Part shown: in pieces, positions 1 to 7,406 of the stretch
Position numbering within the stretch: position 1 is the first letter of the stretch
How the letters are laid out: each line of letters begins with the position of its first letter
DNA from: an uncultured Anaerococcus sp.
GTDB lineage: Bacteria > Bacillota > Clostridia > Tissierellales > Peptoniphilaceae
Assembly (NCBI RefSeq): GCF_943908415.1
Contig: NZ_CALTSY010000021.1
Span: 1-36,475, forward strand
DNA length: 36,475 nt
Direction of reading: 5' to 3'
The notes under the pieces: model-generated
Databases searched by the model: none
What the model was told of the DNA's origin: nothing
Seen by the model: only the letters and a program-made list of their open reading frames with translations
Made by a program: the position numbers and the translations under genes

Positions 1-4
1 CAAG

Positions 5-55
5 AAAAAAAGTGATGAGCAGAATGGATTTACCTATTCTGCAACATCACCTTTT
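5..55 (-). terminator. Terminator of the metal-export operon
   Basis: A two-tier hairpin lies just past the stop of the leftward P-type ATPase. Outer arms GTGATG (12-17) and CATCAC (45-50) enclose inner arms GCAGAAT (19-25) and ATTCTGC (36-42). Read on the minus strand the stem is followed by a run of seven U (complement of 5-11), the form of an intrinsic terminator. Confidence 0.8.
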
Positions 56-56
56 C

Positions 57-1904
57 TTATACTTTCTTTTTCAAAATCCTCATAGACCATAGGACTGCTA
101 TTATTGTAACTCCAACATCTCCAAATATTGCTGCCCACATACTTGCATATCCTAGTAGTCCTGCTATTAGGATTCCTATTTTGACAGCCATTATGAAAAT
201 CACGTTTTGCCTTACTGTTCTATTGGTAAGGTCTGAGATTTTCATTAGCTTGCTCATCTCTCTAAATTCTCCGTTAACTACGAGTATATCGGATGATTCT
301 ATAGCAAGGTCAGATGCTGTTTCTCCCATTGATATACCAACATCTGCATTGGTAAGGACTGGGGCGTCGTTGATACCATCTCCTACAAAGACTGTAGGAA
401 GTCCTTTATCTTGGTAGCCTTTCATAATTTCTAGCTTCTGGTCTGGCATGACTTCTGCGTAGTAGTCATCTAGGCCAAGTTCTTTGGCTGTTTCTTCAAC
501 TGCATTTTTGCCATCGCCTGATACTACAGCTATATTTTCAAAATGGTTGTGAAGATCTTCTATAGTTTCAAATGATTGGTCTTTGATTTCATCTTCGATT
601 ATTACCTTTGCAGCAAGCTTGTCATCTATAGAGACATATATTGCTCTGTCATTTTCTTCTCCATCATAGCCAATAAATCTAGCAGAACCTATCTTGATTA
701 GGTCGCCATCCTTGCTAGTAGCTCTTACACCAAGGCCCTTTTCATTGGTCACTTCTTCAAACAAATCATGTTTTTCATCACGGTCTAGACTTTTTACTAT
801 CCCTTTTGCTATAGGATGGGTACTCATTAGCTCGATATTGTATATATAATCGAGGATTTTTTCCCTATCATGGTCAGTAAAATATTCTATATCTTTTACT
901 TTGAAATTCCCTGTAGTGAGGGTTCCGGTTTTGTCTGATAATAGGACTTTGGCATTGTTTAGTCCTTCAAAATACTGGCTTCCTTTTATAAGGATTCCAT
1001 TTTCACTAGCTAGGCCAAGGCCTGACATAAAGCTTAGTGGGACTGATAATACTAGGGCACATGGGCATGATATTACTAAAAATGTAGCTGCCAAGAATAT
1101 AGAGTCATACCAATCTCTTCCAAAAAATAGGGGAGGGATGATAGCTACTATAAGCGCAATAGCTACAACAATTGGGGTATAGACTCTGGCAAATCTTGTT
1201 ACCATCTTTTCACTTTGAGATTTACTTTCTGCGGAGTCTTCTATAATCTCCATAATCTTTGCTGCAACAGAATCATCAAATTCTTTCTTAGCTTCCATCT
1301 TGATAATACCCTCAGTAAGAAGGGATGAAGATATAATCTCAGACCCTACTTCGGCTTCTACTGGCATGGATTCTCCAGTGACAGAGGATGTATCAAGGAG
1401 ACCGTGACCTTCTATAACTACACCATCCACACCAATTTTCTCACCATCACGAACCAGGAGGATATCTCCTACTTCTACATCATCTAGGTCGATTTCTGTA
1501 GTAGAACCATCTGGGTTTACCTTATTGGCCACATCAGGCACTAAGTCTAGGAGTCCTTCTATGTTTTGGCGGGACTTATGGCTTGCTATATTTTCAAATA
1601 AATCACCAAAATTATAAAAAAGTATTACAGCAATTGCTTCTATATATTGGCCTAGGATGAAGGCTGCAATTGATGCAATAGACAAAAGGAAGTTCTCATC
1701 CATGGCCTGGCCACGGATGATTCCCTTAAACCCTTTTATCAAAACATTCCATGCGGATAGCAAGTAGGCTAATAAAAAACCACCCACAATCCATATATTT
1801 TCACCTATAGTATTCCTTAATACTGCTAATATAGCAGTAAAAATACCTATAGCTATAAGTTTACTAAGCTCCTTTTTGTGAGCATCTGTCATAGACTCAA
1901 ACAT
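57..1904 (-). CDS. P1B-type heavy-metal exporting ATPase (Zn/Cd/Pb class)
   Basis: Membrane pump that uses ATP to expel soft divalent metals. In its 615 residues one sees the A-domain TGES (176-179), the CPC transport motif in a membrane helix (280-282), the phosphorylation motif DKTGTLT (324-330), an STHP motif and the GDGINDAP hinge. A Lys in the next-to-last membrane helix (AVKIG) and an Asp in the last (FGDVG) are the pattern of the P1B-2 Zn/Cd/Pb group such as ZntA/CadA, which argues against copper. The usual N-terminal metal-binding domain is absent and is encoded by the gene 3 bases upstream. The last helix reads VLWSMRIL, where family members usually have Asn at the Trp position. It is the last gene of the ArsR-HMA-ATPase operon, and its ribosome site lies inside the end of the HMA gene. 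The exact metal is not settled by sequence. Confidence 0.93.
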   Translation of the reverse strand: MFESMTDAHKKELSKLIAIGIFTAILAVLRNTIGENIWIVGGFLLAYLLSAWNVLIKGFKGIIRGQAMDENFLLSIASIAAFILGQYIEAIAVILFYNFGDLFENIASHKSRQNIEGLLDLVPDVANKVNPDGSTTEIDLDDVEVGDILLVRDGEKIGVDGVVIEGHGLLDTSSVTGESMPVEAEVGSEIISSSLLTEGIIKMEAKKEFDDSVAAKIMEIIEDSAESKSQSEKMVTRFARVYTPIVVAIALIVAIIPPLFFGRDWYDSIFLAATFLVISCPCALVLSVPLSFMSGLGLASENGILIKGSQYFEGLNNAKVLLSDKTGTLTTGNFKVKDIEYFTDHDREKILDYIYNIELMSTHPIAKGIVKSLDRDEKHDLFEEVTNEKGLGVRATSKDGDLIKIGSARFIGYDGEENDRAIYVSIDDKLAAKVIIEDEIKDQSFETIEDLHNHFENIAVVSGDGKNAVEETAKELGLDDYYAEVMPDQKLEIMKGYQDKGLPTVFVGDGINDAPVLTNADVGISMGETASDLAIESSDILVVNGEFREMSKLMKISDLTNRTVRQNVIFIMAVKIGILIAGLLGYASMWAAIFGDVGVTIIAVLWSMRILKKKV

Positions 1905-1907
1905 ATC

Positions 1908-2132
1908 CTACCTCACTAAGACAGTCCCTGGCTCAAGCTTATCAGCAAGTCTATTAGCCTCATCAAAGATAGCATCTTCATCAGCACCATCAGCTAATTC
2001 CATCTTTAGTTTCAAAGTTAGGAATGATAGGTTAGCATCATTCACTCCATCAATTTTCTTAACAGCCTCTTCAATCTTTGCTGCACAATTTGGGCATAGG
2101 TCATCACTTTCTACTTTGTATTTTACTTTCAT
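1908..2132 (-). CDS. Free-standing heavy-metal-associated (HMA) domain protein
   Basis: A 74-residue ferredoxin-like HMA domain with the metal-binding pair in DLCPNCAAKIEEAV (Cys-Pro-Asn-Cys near residues 13-16). It is cytosolic and either hands metal to, or regulates, the ATPase encoded 3 bases downstream. In CadA/ZntA relatives this domain is fused to the N-terminus of the pump, so the pair looks like a split version of that architecture. The ribosome site (AGGAGA) precedes an ATG. The family also includes copper chaperones of the CopZ type, but the ATPase motifs and the ArsR-type sensor point to Zn/Cd. A short C-terminal tail (LEPGTVLVR) follows the domain. Confidence 0.88.
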   Translation of the reverse strand: MKVKYKVESDDLCPNCAAKIEEAVKKIDGVNDANLSFLTLKLKMELADGADEDAIFDEANRLADKLEPGTVLVR

Positions 2133-2141
2133 TATATTCTC

Positions 2142-2444
2142 CTATTCTTTAATATGTTCTAATCCTGTTTTAAAAATTGTCTTTATATGATCATCGGCAA
2201 GTGAATAATATATAGACTTGCCATCTCGTTCTGATTTTACTAAGTTGCTATCCTTTAGATACTTAAGCTGGTGGCTAATAGCTGATTGGCTCATATCAAG
2301 AGCATCAGCAATGACCCCTACACTTATAGGACCATTAAATAGCTTGTGGAGTATCCTAAGTCTAGTAGAGTCTGCAAAAACCTTAAAAAGGTCCGAAAGC
2401 TCCATTATATCCTCAAGTCTCGCACTTTTTATCGATTCATCCAT
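2142..2444 (-). CDS. ArsR/SmtB-family metal-responsive repressor
   Basis: A 100-residue winged-helix repressor. The recognition helix region is DALDMSQSAISHQLKYLKDS. The C-terminal helix carries Asp-x-His, ten residues, then His-x-x-Glu (in DDHIK to EHIKE), exactly the alpha-5 Zn(II) site of SmtB, CzrA and NmtR. No CadC-type ELCV cysteine site is visible. By family knowledge, metal binding releases the repressor from DNA. It is first in the operon, and its own promoter is overlaid by a 6-2-6 inverted repeat of the type this family binds, so autoregulation is likely. The ATG is preceded by AGGAGG at good spacing. Prediction: a Zn/Co/Cd-relieved repressor of the HMA and ATPase genes. Confidence 0.93.
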   Translation of the reverse strand: MDESIKSARLEDIMELSDLFKVFADSTRLRILHKLFNGPISVGVIADALDMSQSAISHQLKYLKDSNLVKSERDGKSIYYSLADDHIKTIFKTGLEHIKE

Positions 2445-2460
2445 GTTACCTCCTTACTAA

Positions 2461-2480
2461 ATTTGAACATGTGTTCATAT
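2461..2480 (-). promoter_or_regulatory. ArsR-type operator
   Basis: Inverted repeat TGAACA (2464-2469), two bases, TGTTCA (2472-2477), extending to 9-base arms with one mismatch. It matches the operator style of SmtB/CzrA regulators. It sits just downstream of the -10 element of the leftward metal operon, where bound repressor would block initiation. Confidence 0.8.
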
Positions 2481-2484
2481 GAGC

Positions 2485-2512
2485 ATTATATCATATGTAC
2501 ATGCAAAGTCAA
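2485..2512 (-). promoter_or_regulatory. Promoter of the metal-export operon
   Basis: Read leftward: -35 TTGACT (2512-2507), 16-base spacer, -10 TATAAT (2490-2485). It is about 41 bases upstream of the arsR-type start codon and directly abuts the operator. Confidence 0.8.
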
Positions 2513-2515
2513 CTT

Positions 2516-2544
2516 AAAAAAGCCTAGCTAAAATAGGCTATTTT
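2516..2544 (-). terminator. Terminator downstream of the cyclodeaminase-family gene
   Basis: Stem AGCCTA (2521-2526) with TAGGCT (2534-2539) and a 7-base loop. Minus-strand reading is followed by six U (complement of 2516-2521). It separates the ornithine cyclodeaminase-family gene from the metal operon promoter, whose -35 box begins only 4 bases away. Confidence 0.75.
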
Positions 2545-2545
2545 A

Positions 2546-3547
2546 CTACATTTCAATAATTTGTCCGATATTTTCTTTTTCTGCGGCTTCTAAGATTTTT
2601 TGTCCAACAACTAGGTCTAAAACTGCTGATCCAGTTGTTTCAAAAAATGTGATTTCCTCAGTATTTTCACGGCCAGAAATCTTTCCTAAAAGTTTTTCAC
2701 CAAGTTCTCCAGTGATGTCCTTATCAGCATCAAAGCTTCCGTTTTTAATAGGTTTTATAAAATCTCCCGATTCACTAACTGCTCCATCAAAGGTATCCAC
2801 GTATATTTTATCTGCATGACTTATAATATATTCTGGTATCTCACTCATTTCTGGAGTATAGGAGCCCACTCCATTTATATGGCAGCTTTTTTTTACTTTT
2901 GTGCCATCAAAAACAGGGTCCTTGGCAGTAGTCACTGTAGTAATTATATCTGCATTTTCTATTGCTTGGTCAGCAGAATCTACAGCCTTTATCTCAAAAT
3001 CAAAGCTATTTCCTAGTTTTTCCTTCATGCGCTTAGCAAAATCTTCTGCACGGTCTTTTGATAAATCAAAAACCCTTACTTCTTTTATATCACGTACGTT
3101 TAATATTGTTTCTAGCTGAGTTTCTGCTTGTCCACCTGTGCCAAAAAGAGCAAATATTTTGCTATCTTTATTGGCTAGCTCATCAGTAGCTGCTCCAGCT
3201 ATGGCTCCGGTACGTAAACGAGTGAGGTAGGTCCCATCTATAAGAGAATTTACCTCTCCAGTTTCGTTATTTAGGGTAACCATAGTTGCCGGAACAGAAG
3301 TTAGATTTTTGGCGATATTGTCTGGATAAACTGAAACTATTTTAACACCCAAGGCATTTTCACTTGGTACATAGCCATACATATATAAAGATTGGCCATT
3401 GTGGTCAGCTACATCTAAATTTGCACGTAGGGGTATATCAGTCCCGCCGTTTGAATAAGCTTTTAAGGCATCTTTTGTAGCCCCTATTGCAGCTTTCATA
3501 TCCATTACTTTTTTGATATCTTTTTCATTTAATACACGAATTTGCAT
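2546..3547 (-). CDS. Ornithine cyclodeaminase / mu-crystallin family NAD(P)-dependent enzyme
   Basis: A 333-residue cytosolic enzyme of the OCD/mu-crystallin superfamily. The dinucleotide-binding loop is FGTGGQAET (about 135-143). Family substrate residues appear to be Arg41, Lys69 (in ALGVKIVS) and Arg112 (in TRLRTGA). The motif DTFDGAVSESGD lies in the C-terminal half. Members include ornithine cyclodeaminase, archaeal-type alanine dehydrogenase, ketimine reductases and diaminopropionate-pathway enzymes, and sequence alone does not pick one. It is a single-gene unit bounded by its own terminator, with AAGGG upstream of the ATG. No amino-acid pathway gene is adjacent. Confidence 0.85.
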   Translation of the reverse strand: MQIRVLNEKDIKKVMDMKAAIGATKDALKAYSNGGTDIPLRANLDVADHNGQSLYMYGYVPSENALGVKIVSVYPDNIAKNLTSVPATMVTLNNETGEVNSLIDGTYLTRLRTGAIAGAATDELANKDSKIFALFGTGGQAETQLETILNVRDIKEVRVFDLSKDRAEDFAKRMKEKLGNSFDFEIKAVDSADQAIENADIITTVTTAKDPVFDGTKVKKSCHINGVGSYTPEMSEIPEYIISHADKIYVDTFDGAVSESGDFIKPIKNGSFDADKDITGELGEKLLGKISGRENTEEITFFETTGSAVLDLVVGQKILEAAEKENIGQIIEM

Positions 3548-3662
3548 AGTAAAACCCTTTCATAAAATTTGCATTATTTTGTATCAATTATAAAAAATAT
3601 TTTATCATAATCAGCGTATTTTAAAAAAAATCAGGGTATAAAAGTAACAAAAGGAGGCTGGT

Positions 3663-4376
3663 TTGAATAATAATTTATTAGAAGTAGATAATTTAAAATC
3701 TCGGTATGAGACTGATAAAAATGTTTTGGATGGATGTAGTTTTGCTATTGAAGAAAATGAAATAGTTGCCCTTGTTGGAAGTAATGGATCAGGGAAAACT
3801 ACTCTTATAAAAACTATTACTGACATCCATCCCAAATTTGATGCTGATAGTATAAATTTTCGTGGAAAAACCATTGATTTTTCTAATGAAGATTTTAAAC
3901 TCAATCGTATTGCAGTTTTTTCAGATGATAGGGCATTTAGGTATTGGAGTTTTTGGGAATATACAGAGTTTTTGCACAAGGTCTATAGCAAGGAAATAGA
4001 CAAAACTTACATAAACCACTTAATAAAAGGCTTTAATTTTAATAAATATGAGGACTATGTTTTAAAAGACTTGTCCATGGGAAATGCTAAGAAATTTTAC
4101 ATAATAGCAGCCCTAGGTCTTAAATTACCTTTTTTAGTATTGGATGAACCTGTAGATGGACTGGATTTTGAATCAACTGTCTTTTTATACCAAGAATTAA
4201 AAAAATACAAAGAGTATGGTTCAATTCTTATGTCTACCCATATTCTTGAGTCTATAAATGAAGTTGCTGACTCTTATATACTCCTGCACAATGGTAAACT
4301 TAGTGAGAAAAAACTAATAGTTGAAAAATTGAACTCTGATGAAATTATGAAATCTTTTGGAGTTGAAAATGTTTAA
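3663..4376 (+). CDS. ABC transporter ATP-binding protein
   Basis: A 237-residue ATPase subunit. Walker A is GSNGSGKT (about 39-46), the signature is a degenerate LSMGNAKK (canonical LSGGQ), and Walker B is FLVLDEP followed by a D-loop GLD and the switch His in STH. The start is TTG with AAAGGAGG 7 bases upstream; no better ATG exists nearby. It overlaps the next gene, a membrane subunit, by 8 bases, so the two form an ABC-2-like exporter. Substrate unknown. The gene and its partner are visibly richer in T-ending codons than uvrBA, suggesting a different origin or low expression. Confidence 0.88.
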   Translation: MNNNLLEVDNLKSRYETDKNVLDGCSFAIEENEIVALVGSNGSGKTTLIKTITDIHPKFDADSINFRGKTIDFSNEDFKLNRIAVFSDDRAFRYWSFWEYTEFLHKVYSKEIDKTYINHLIKGFNFNKYEDYVLKDLSMGNAKKFYIIAALGLKLPFLVLDEPVDGLDFESTVFLYQELKKYKEYGSILMSTHILESINEVADSYILLHNGKLSEKKLIVEKLNSDEIMKSFGVENV

Positions 4377-5472
4377 ACTTTTTACCAAAGATCTTCTTGA
4401 TAGGCAAAGATTATTAAAATATTTTATCTACGCTATAGTTGCCTACGCTGTTTTAGATGGACTTTTAAAAAATAGGCAAGATATTGTTTTTAACGAAAGA
4501 TTTTTAATTTTTGCAGCAGTTGCTCTTGCAGGTTCAATTTTTTATTATATTAGAGGCTATGTTGCAAATGATAGGATTTTATCTTATTATGCCTTACCTG
4601 TTAGCAATCAGACTTTAAATAGAAATTTTATCCTGGCTATATTAATTGATACAATTTTTAGTAAATTAATCTTATTTTTTATAGCTTTATATCTATCAAA
4701 GGCGCCATTTGATTTTTATGTAAAAGTTAGCTTTATTATGTTGGTTATTACTTTTTTTGCTTCGGCAGCCAATACTTTAAATCTTTCCTTAGGAAAATTT
4801 TTGCTTATTCTAGCCATAACTCTTATAGCCCTATATGTGATAATAAATTATAGTTTACTCTATGGTGGTATAGCTAGTCTAGTTGCTATTGTGATATCTT
4901 CAGTATTATTTAAAGATGCATATTTTTCTACAAGAACTAATACAAAAATTAATAAATTACATATAAAGAATTATTTCTTAAAATTTGCTCTTGCTGAAAG
5001 TGTATATGTTATAAACTCTATTTCTCTTATAGTAATGATAATATTTGCATCACTTGCTCTTCCTGAAGCTATGGGACTAGTTATTGCATTTGCAGTTGGA
5101 GCTGTAAATACTCCTCTGTTAACTATGTTTTCATCAAGCGAGGGTTTAAGAAATTATGATAAGATGTTTCCGGATGTAAAGGCAAGTCTAAAAAAAGACT
5201 ATATAAAAGTTCTATCCATATATTTTATAATCATAAATGCCATAATTGTTTTGATCAATTTAAATAAAATTCAGCCACGTTTTTTACTAATAGTTAATAT
5301 GGTAATTGTGACTATAGCTGAAGTTTTTATATCATATAAATTAGAAAGCGACAGGCCGATTACTAATACAAAAACACAAAATGAAATTTGGAAACACCCT
5401 AGAAAGTATATCCTACCTATAGTTGTTTTTGCCATAAGTTTTATAGTACTAATAATGTTTAAAACATTTTAA
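4369..5472 (+). CDS. ABC-2-like transporter membrane subunit
   Basis: A 367-residue, very hydrophobic protein with about ten predicted membrane helices. The preferred start is the ATG at 4369, preceded by GGAG six bases away; a TTG at 4357 would add four residues but has poorer spacing. The 8-base overlap with the ATPase gene implies translational coupling. No conserved substrate-defining motif is recognisable. Together with the upstream ATPase it would form a two-component exporter; bacteriocin self-immunity or lipid/antibiotic export are common roles for such pairs, but nothing here decides. Confidence 0.8.
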   Translation: MFKLFTKDLLDRQRLLKYFIYAIVAYAVLDGLLKNRQDIVFNERFLIFAAVALAGSIFYYIRGYVANDRILSYYALPVSNQTLNRNFILAILIDTIFSKLILFFIALYLSKAPFDFYVKVSFIMLVITFFASAANTLNLSLGKFLLILAITLIALYVIINYSLLYGGIASLVAIVISSVLFKDAYFSTRTNTKINKLHIKNYFLKFALAESVYVINSISLIVMIIFASLALPEAMGLVIAFAVGAVNTPLLTMFSSSEGLRNYDKMFPDVKASLKKDYIKVLSIYFIIINAIIVLINLNKIQPRFLLIVNMVIVTIAEVFISYKLESDRPITNTKTQNEIWKHPRKYILPIVVFAISFIVLIMFKTF

Positions 5473-5501
5473 GTATAACTTCGAAAAGAAAGGAGAAATA
5501 A

Positions 5502-5702
5502 ATGAGCAATAGTAATAAGGCTATAAGAATCATTGTTGGTATAATCTGGTTAGTAGTTGCATATTTTTCATATAAACAAAACCAACCAATTTTTGCAGTA
5601 GTTTCTTTAATCTTAGCAGTTCTTTTCATCGCAATGGCATTTAAAAATCCAAGCAACAATGCCGGTGACAGGAAGAGAAATAGAACAAAATATTTCTTTT
5701 AA
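5502..5702 (+). CDS. Small two-helix membrane protein
   Basis: A 66-residue protein with two hydrophobic segments (about 8-24 and 29-46) and a basic C-terminal tail (DRKRNRTKYFF). A strong AAAGGAG lies eight bases before the ATG, and a perfect 10-bp-stem terminator follows, both of which support a real gene. It lies 29 bases after the ABC permease and may be co-transcribed with it. No family recognised. It is similar in size and layout, but not clearly in sequence, to the two tiny proteins that follow. Confidence 0.7.
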   Translation: MSNSNKAIRIIVGIIWLVVAYFSYKQNQPIFAVVSLILAVLFIAMAFKNPSNNAGDRKRNRTKYFF

Positions 5703-5713
5703 AATACTCTTAG

Positions 5714-5744
5714 ATAAAACTCCTTATTGGAGTTTTATTTTTTT
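5714..5744 (+). terminator. Intrinsic terminator
   Basis: Perfect 10-bp stem, ATAAAACTCC (5714-5723) with GGAGTTTTAT (5729-5738), five-base loop, then a run of T through 5744. It ends the ABC/small protein unit. Confidence 0.9.
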
Positions 5745-5785
5745 GGGTAAGTATAATATATATGAAAAAATTTAAAGGAGATATT

Positions 5786-5959
5786 ATGAATAAAGCAAAA
5801 ATAGAAGAAATTATAGGTATTATAGCAATGCTATTTTCTGTATACATGTTTTTTGATAAAAGAGGTGGCTTAGGATTTATAGTACTTATAATTGGTGCCA
5901 TTATTTTTGGTGTTGGTAGAAAAACTGAAAATGAAAATCAAAATTATGTGCCTAGATAG
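5786..5959 (+). CDS. Tiny membrane protein, paralogue of the next gene
   Basis: A 57-residue protein with two hydrophobic stretches around a central DKRGGLG turn. The ATG at 5786 is chosen over 5762 because AAAGGAG sits at ideal spacing before it and the downstream neighbour begins the same way (Met-Asp/Asn-Lys, then KxE, IIGII). It shares with that neighbour IIGII, a KRG turn, and an RK near the end, so the two are duplicates. Function unknown. A terminator follows. Confidence 0.72.
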   Translation: MNKAKIEEIIGIIAMLFSVYMFFDKRGGLGFIVLIIGAIIFGVGRKTENENQNYVPR

Positions 5960-5970
5960 TTTATATTAAT

Positions 5971-5999
5971 TTTAGCCTCCCACTTGGGGGCTATTTTTT
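5971..5999 (+). terminator. Intrinsic terminator
   Basis: Hairpin TAGCCTCC with GGGGGCTA (one G-U pair) around a short CACTT-like loop, followed by ATTTTTTA. It lies between the two paralogous tiny genes. Confidence 0.75.
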
Positions 6000-6026
6000 A
6001 TACATAAATAAAAAAGAAAGGTGATT

Positions 6027-6188
6027 ATGGATAAAGTAAAAGTAGAAAGGATAATTGGAATTATAATGATAATCTTATCTATTTTCTTCTTCTTTTCTAA
6101 GAGAGGAGTGATAGGATTAGTAGTTTTTTTAATGGGGCTTTTTATGTATATCTACAGTAGGAAAGGAACTGATTATAGGTCTATGTAG
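6027..6188 (+). CDS. Tiny membrane protein (53 residues), paralogue of the preceding gene
   Basis: A short open frame of 53 codons plus TAG, starting ATG with GAAAGGTG upstream. The product begins MDKVKVERIIGII, continues with a hydrophobic helix, a SKRGVIG turn and a second helix, and ends SRKGTDYRSM. It aligns with the 57-residue product upstream in the start, the IIGII core, the KRG turn and the RK after helix two. That conserved pattern, its ribosome site and a terminator right after the stop make it a real gene despite its size. No function is known. Confidence 0.7.
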   Translation: MDKVKVERIIGIIMIILSIFFFFSKRGVIGLVVFLMGLFMYIYSRKGTDYRSM

Positions 6189-6203
6189 CTTGCCATATAA
6201 TTT

Positions 6204-6239
6204 AAAAAAGGATGTTGAAAAATCAACATCCCATTTTTA
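6204..6239. terminator. Bidirectional terminator
   Basis: Perfect 9-bp stem, GGATGTTGA (6210-6218) with TCAACATCC (6223-6231), loop of four A. T-rich tail on the right (6234-6238) and A-run on the left (6204-6209), so it can end both the rightward tiny-protein unit and the leftward PepSY lipoprotein gene. Confidence 0.88.
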
Positions 6240-6245
6240 TATTAA

Positions 6246-6869
6246 CTATTTGTGGATTATATCGCCTGTTTCAGCGTCAAGTTCTACATCATCTCCATCT
6301 TCAACATCGATTTCGTAAACTAATTTACCTTCATCGTTGTGGTCGATTTCATATGATTTTACATAGCCTTCGTTATTTTCTAGGGCTTTATCCATAGCTG
6401 CTTTTGGTTTCATTAGTTTATCGAAGTCTATTGCTATTTTTTCATCGGCATCATCTGTGTCATTCTCTTTTTCTTCTTCTTTAGATATAACATCGCCAGT
6501 TTCTGCATCTATTTTTGCACTGTACTCATTATCTGCTGAGAAACCATTTATTTCATAAGCATATTCGCCATTGTCTTCATCAAGTTCAATAGATGAGATT
6601 TCGATATCTTCTGCATCAAAAGCTTCTTTGAACTTATCCATTGCATCATCTAAGCTTATTTCAAATTCTTTTTCTTCAAGTCCAGTTTTTAATTCATCCA
6701 TCTTATCTTTTGTAGAGTCAACTGTATCATTAACGGTAGTTTCTGCATTTTTAGCAGTATCTTGTGCAGTTTCTTTTGCTTGATCAGCATTTTCTCCTGA
6801 ACAAGCTGATAGTGAAAGTGCTAGTACTAAAGCTGAAGCACCGTATTTTAATTTGTTATTAATTTTCAT
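6246..6869 (-). CDS. Secreted lipoprotein with two PepSY domains
   Basis: A 207-residue precursor with a signal peptide ending in lipobox LSAC (Cys23), so it is anchored on the outer face of the membrane. An acidic linker is followed by two PepSY units: one starting ISLDDAMDKF and ending KIDAETGDVI, the other starting IDFDKLMKPKAAMDKAL and ending ELDAETGDII. The repeated DAETGD endings show the duplication. PepSY domains are often inhibitors of extracellular peptidases or environment-sensing modules. The protein is strongly acidic. AGGAGGAG precedes the ATG. It is a single-gene unit with its own promoter. Confidence 0.9.
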   Translation of the reverse strand: MKINNKLKYGASALVLALSLSACSGENADQAKETAQDTAKNAETTVNDTVDSTKDKMDELKTGLEEKEFEISLDDAMDKFKEAFDAEDIEISSIELDEDNGEYAYEINGFSADNEYSAKIDAETGDVISKEEEKENDTDDADEKIAIDFDKLMKPKAAMDKALENNEGYVKSYEIDHNDEGKLVYEIDVEDGDDVELDAETGDIIHK

Positions 6870-6882
6870 ATTCTCCTCCTAT

Positions 6883-6898
6883 CATTCACTTATGAATG
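6883..6898 (-). promoter_or_regulatory. Inverted repeat in the PepSY gene leader
   Basis: CATTCA (6883-6888), four bases, TGAATG (6893-6898). It lies just downstream of the -10 box and upstream of the ribosome site, so it could be an operator or a 5' leader hairpin. No regulator can be assigned. Confidence 0.45.
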
Positions 6899-6908
6899 TT
6901 GTAATATT

Positions 6909-6938
6909 ATTATACCCTATTTTAAATAAATCAATCAA
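6909..6938 (-). promoter_or_regulatory. Promoter of the PepSY lipoprotein gene
   Basis: Leftward -35 TTGATT (6938-6933), 18-base spacer, -10 TATAAT (6914-6909), about 40 bases before the start codon. Confidence 0.65.
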
Positions 6939-7019
6939 AATAGTTCTAAACCTTTGATAAATTTATTTTAATATTTATTTTATTTAATTTTAAATTAGTC
7001 TAAATGATTTATATATTCT

Positions 7020-7406
7020 TTAATCTAACTTATTTAAATCGTAAGCATCCACCATATCTCTTATTTGATCAAGAGTAGTGTCTTCACCTATACTCACTGC
7101 TATTTGAACACTTGATTCTACTAAGGGTGAACCTGCTAGTAGAACCTTTTCTTGAAGCTTAGAATCAAGCATATCATAAGCTGTTTCGCAATTCATCATT
7201 GATGAGCCTAGGTCAAAGAATACTACTAGTCCATCTTCTGCAAGACGAGTCATCTTTTCATTAATCTCTTCAAAGTTTGACCCTAGCTCACCATCTTCTG
7301 TTCCACCAGAATATTCTATATTTACATCCCCTGCCATTTGACCAACGAGTTCTGTAAGACCTTCAGCAAGTTTATTACTATGGCTTGCTATTAAAATATT
7401 AATCAT
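7020..7406 (-). CDS. dhaM: PTS-dependent dihydroxyacetone kinase, phosphotransfer subunit
   Basis: A 128-residue protein of the mannose-type EIIA fold. The phospho-acceptor is His9 in LIASHSNKLAEG. It passes phosphate from HPr to the ADP bound to DhaL, which then phosphorylates dihydroxyacetone held by DhaK. Only the EIIA domain is present, as in other Gram-positive DhaM proteins; the HPr/EI fusion found in E. coli is absent. Its start overlaps the end of dhaL by 8 bases, and it is the last gene of dhaK-dhaL-dhaM. Confidence 0.93.
   Translation of the reverse strand: MINILIASHSNKLAEGLTELVGQMAGDVNIEYSGGTEDGELGSNFEEINEKMTRLAEDGLVVFFDLGSSMMNCETAYDMLDSKLQEKVLLAGSPLVESSVQIAVSIGEDTTLDQIRDMVDAYDLNKLD

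Noticed and set aside
3611..3979. 122-codon leftward open frame
   Set aside because: It is antisense to the ABC ATPase gene, whose Walker motifs and ribosome site identify the true frame.
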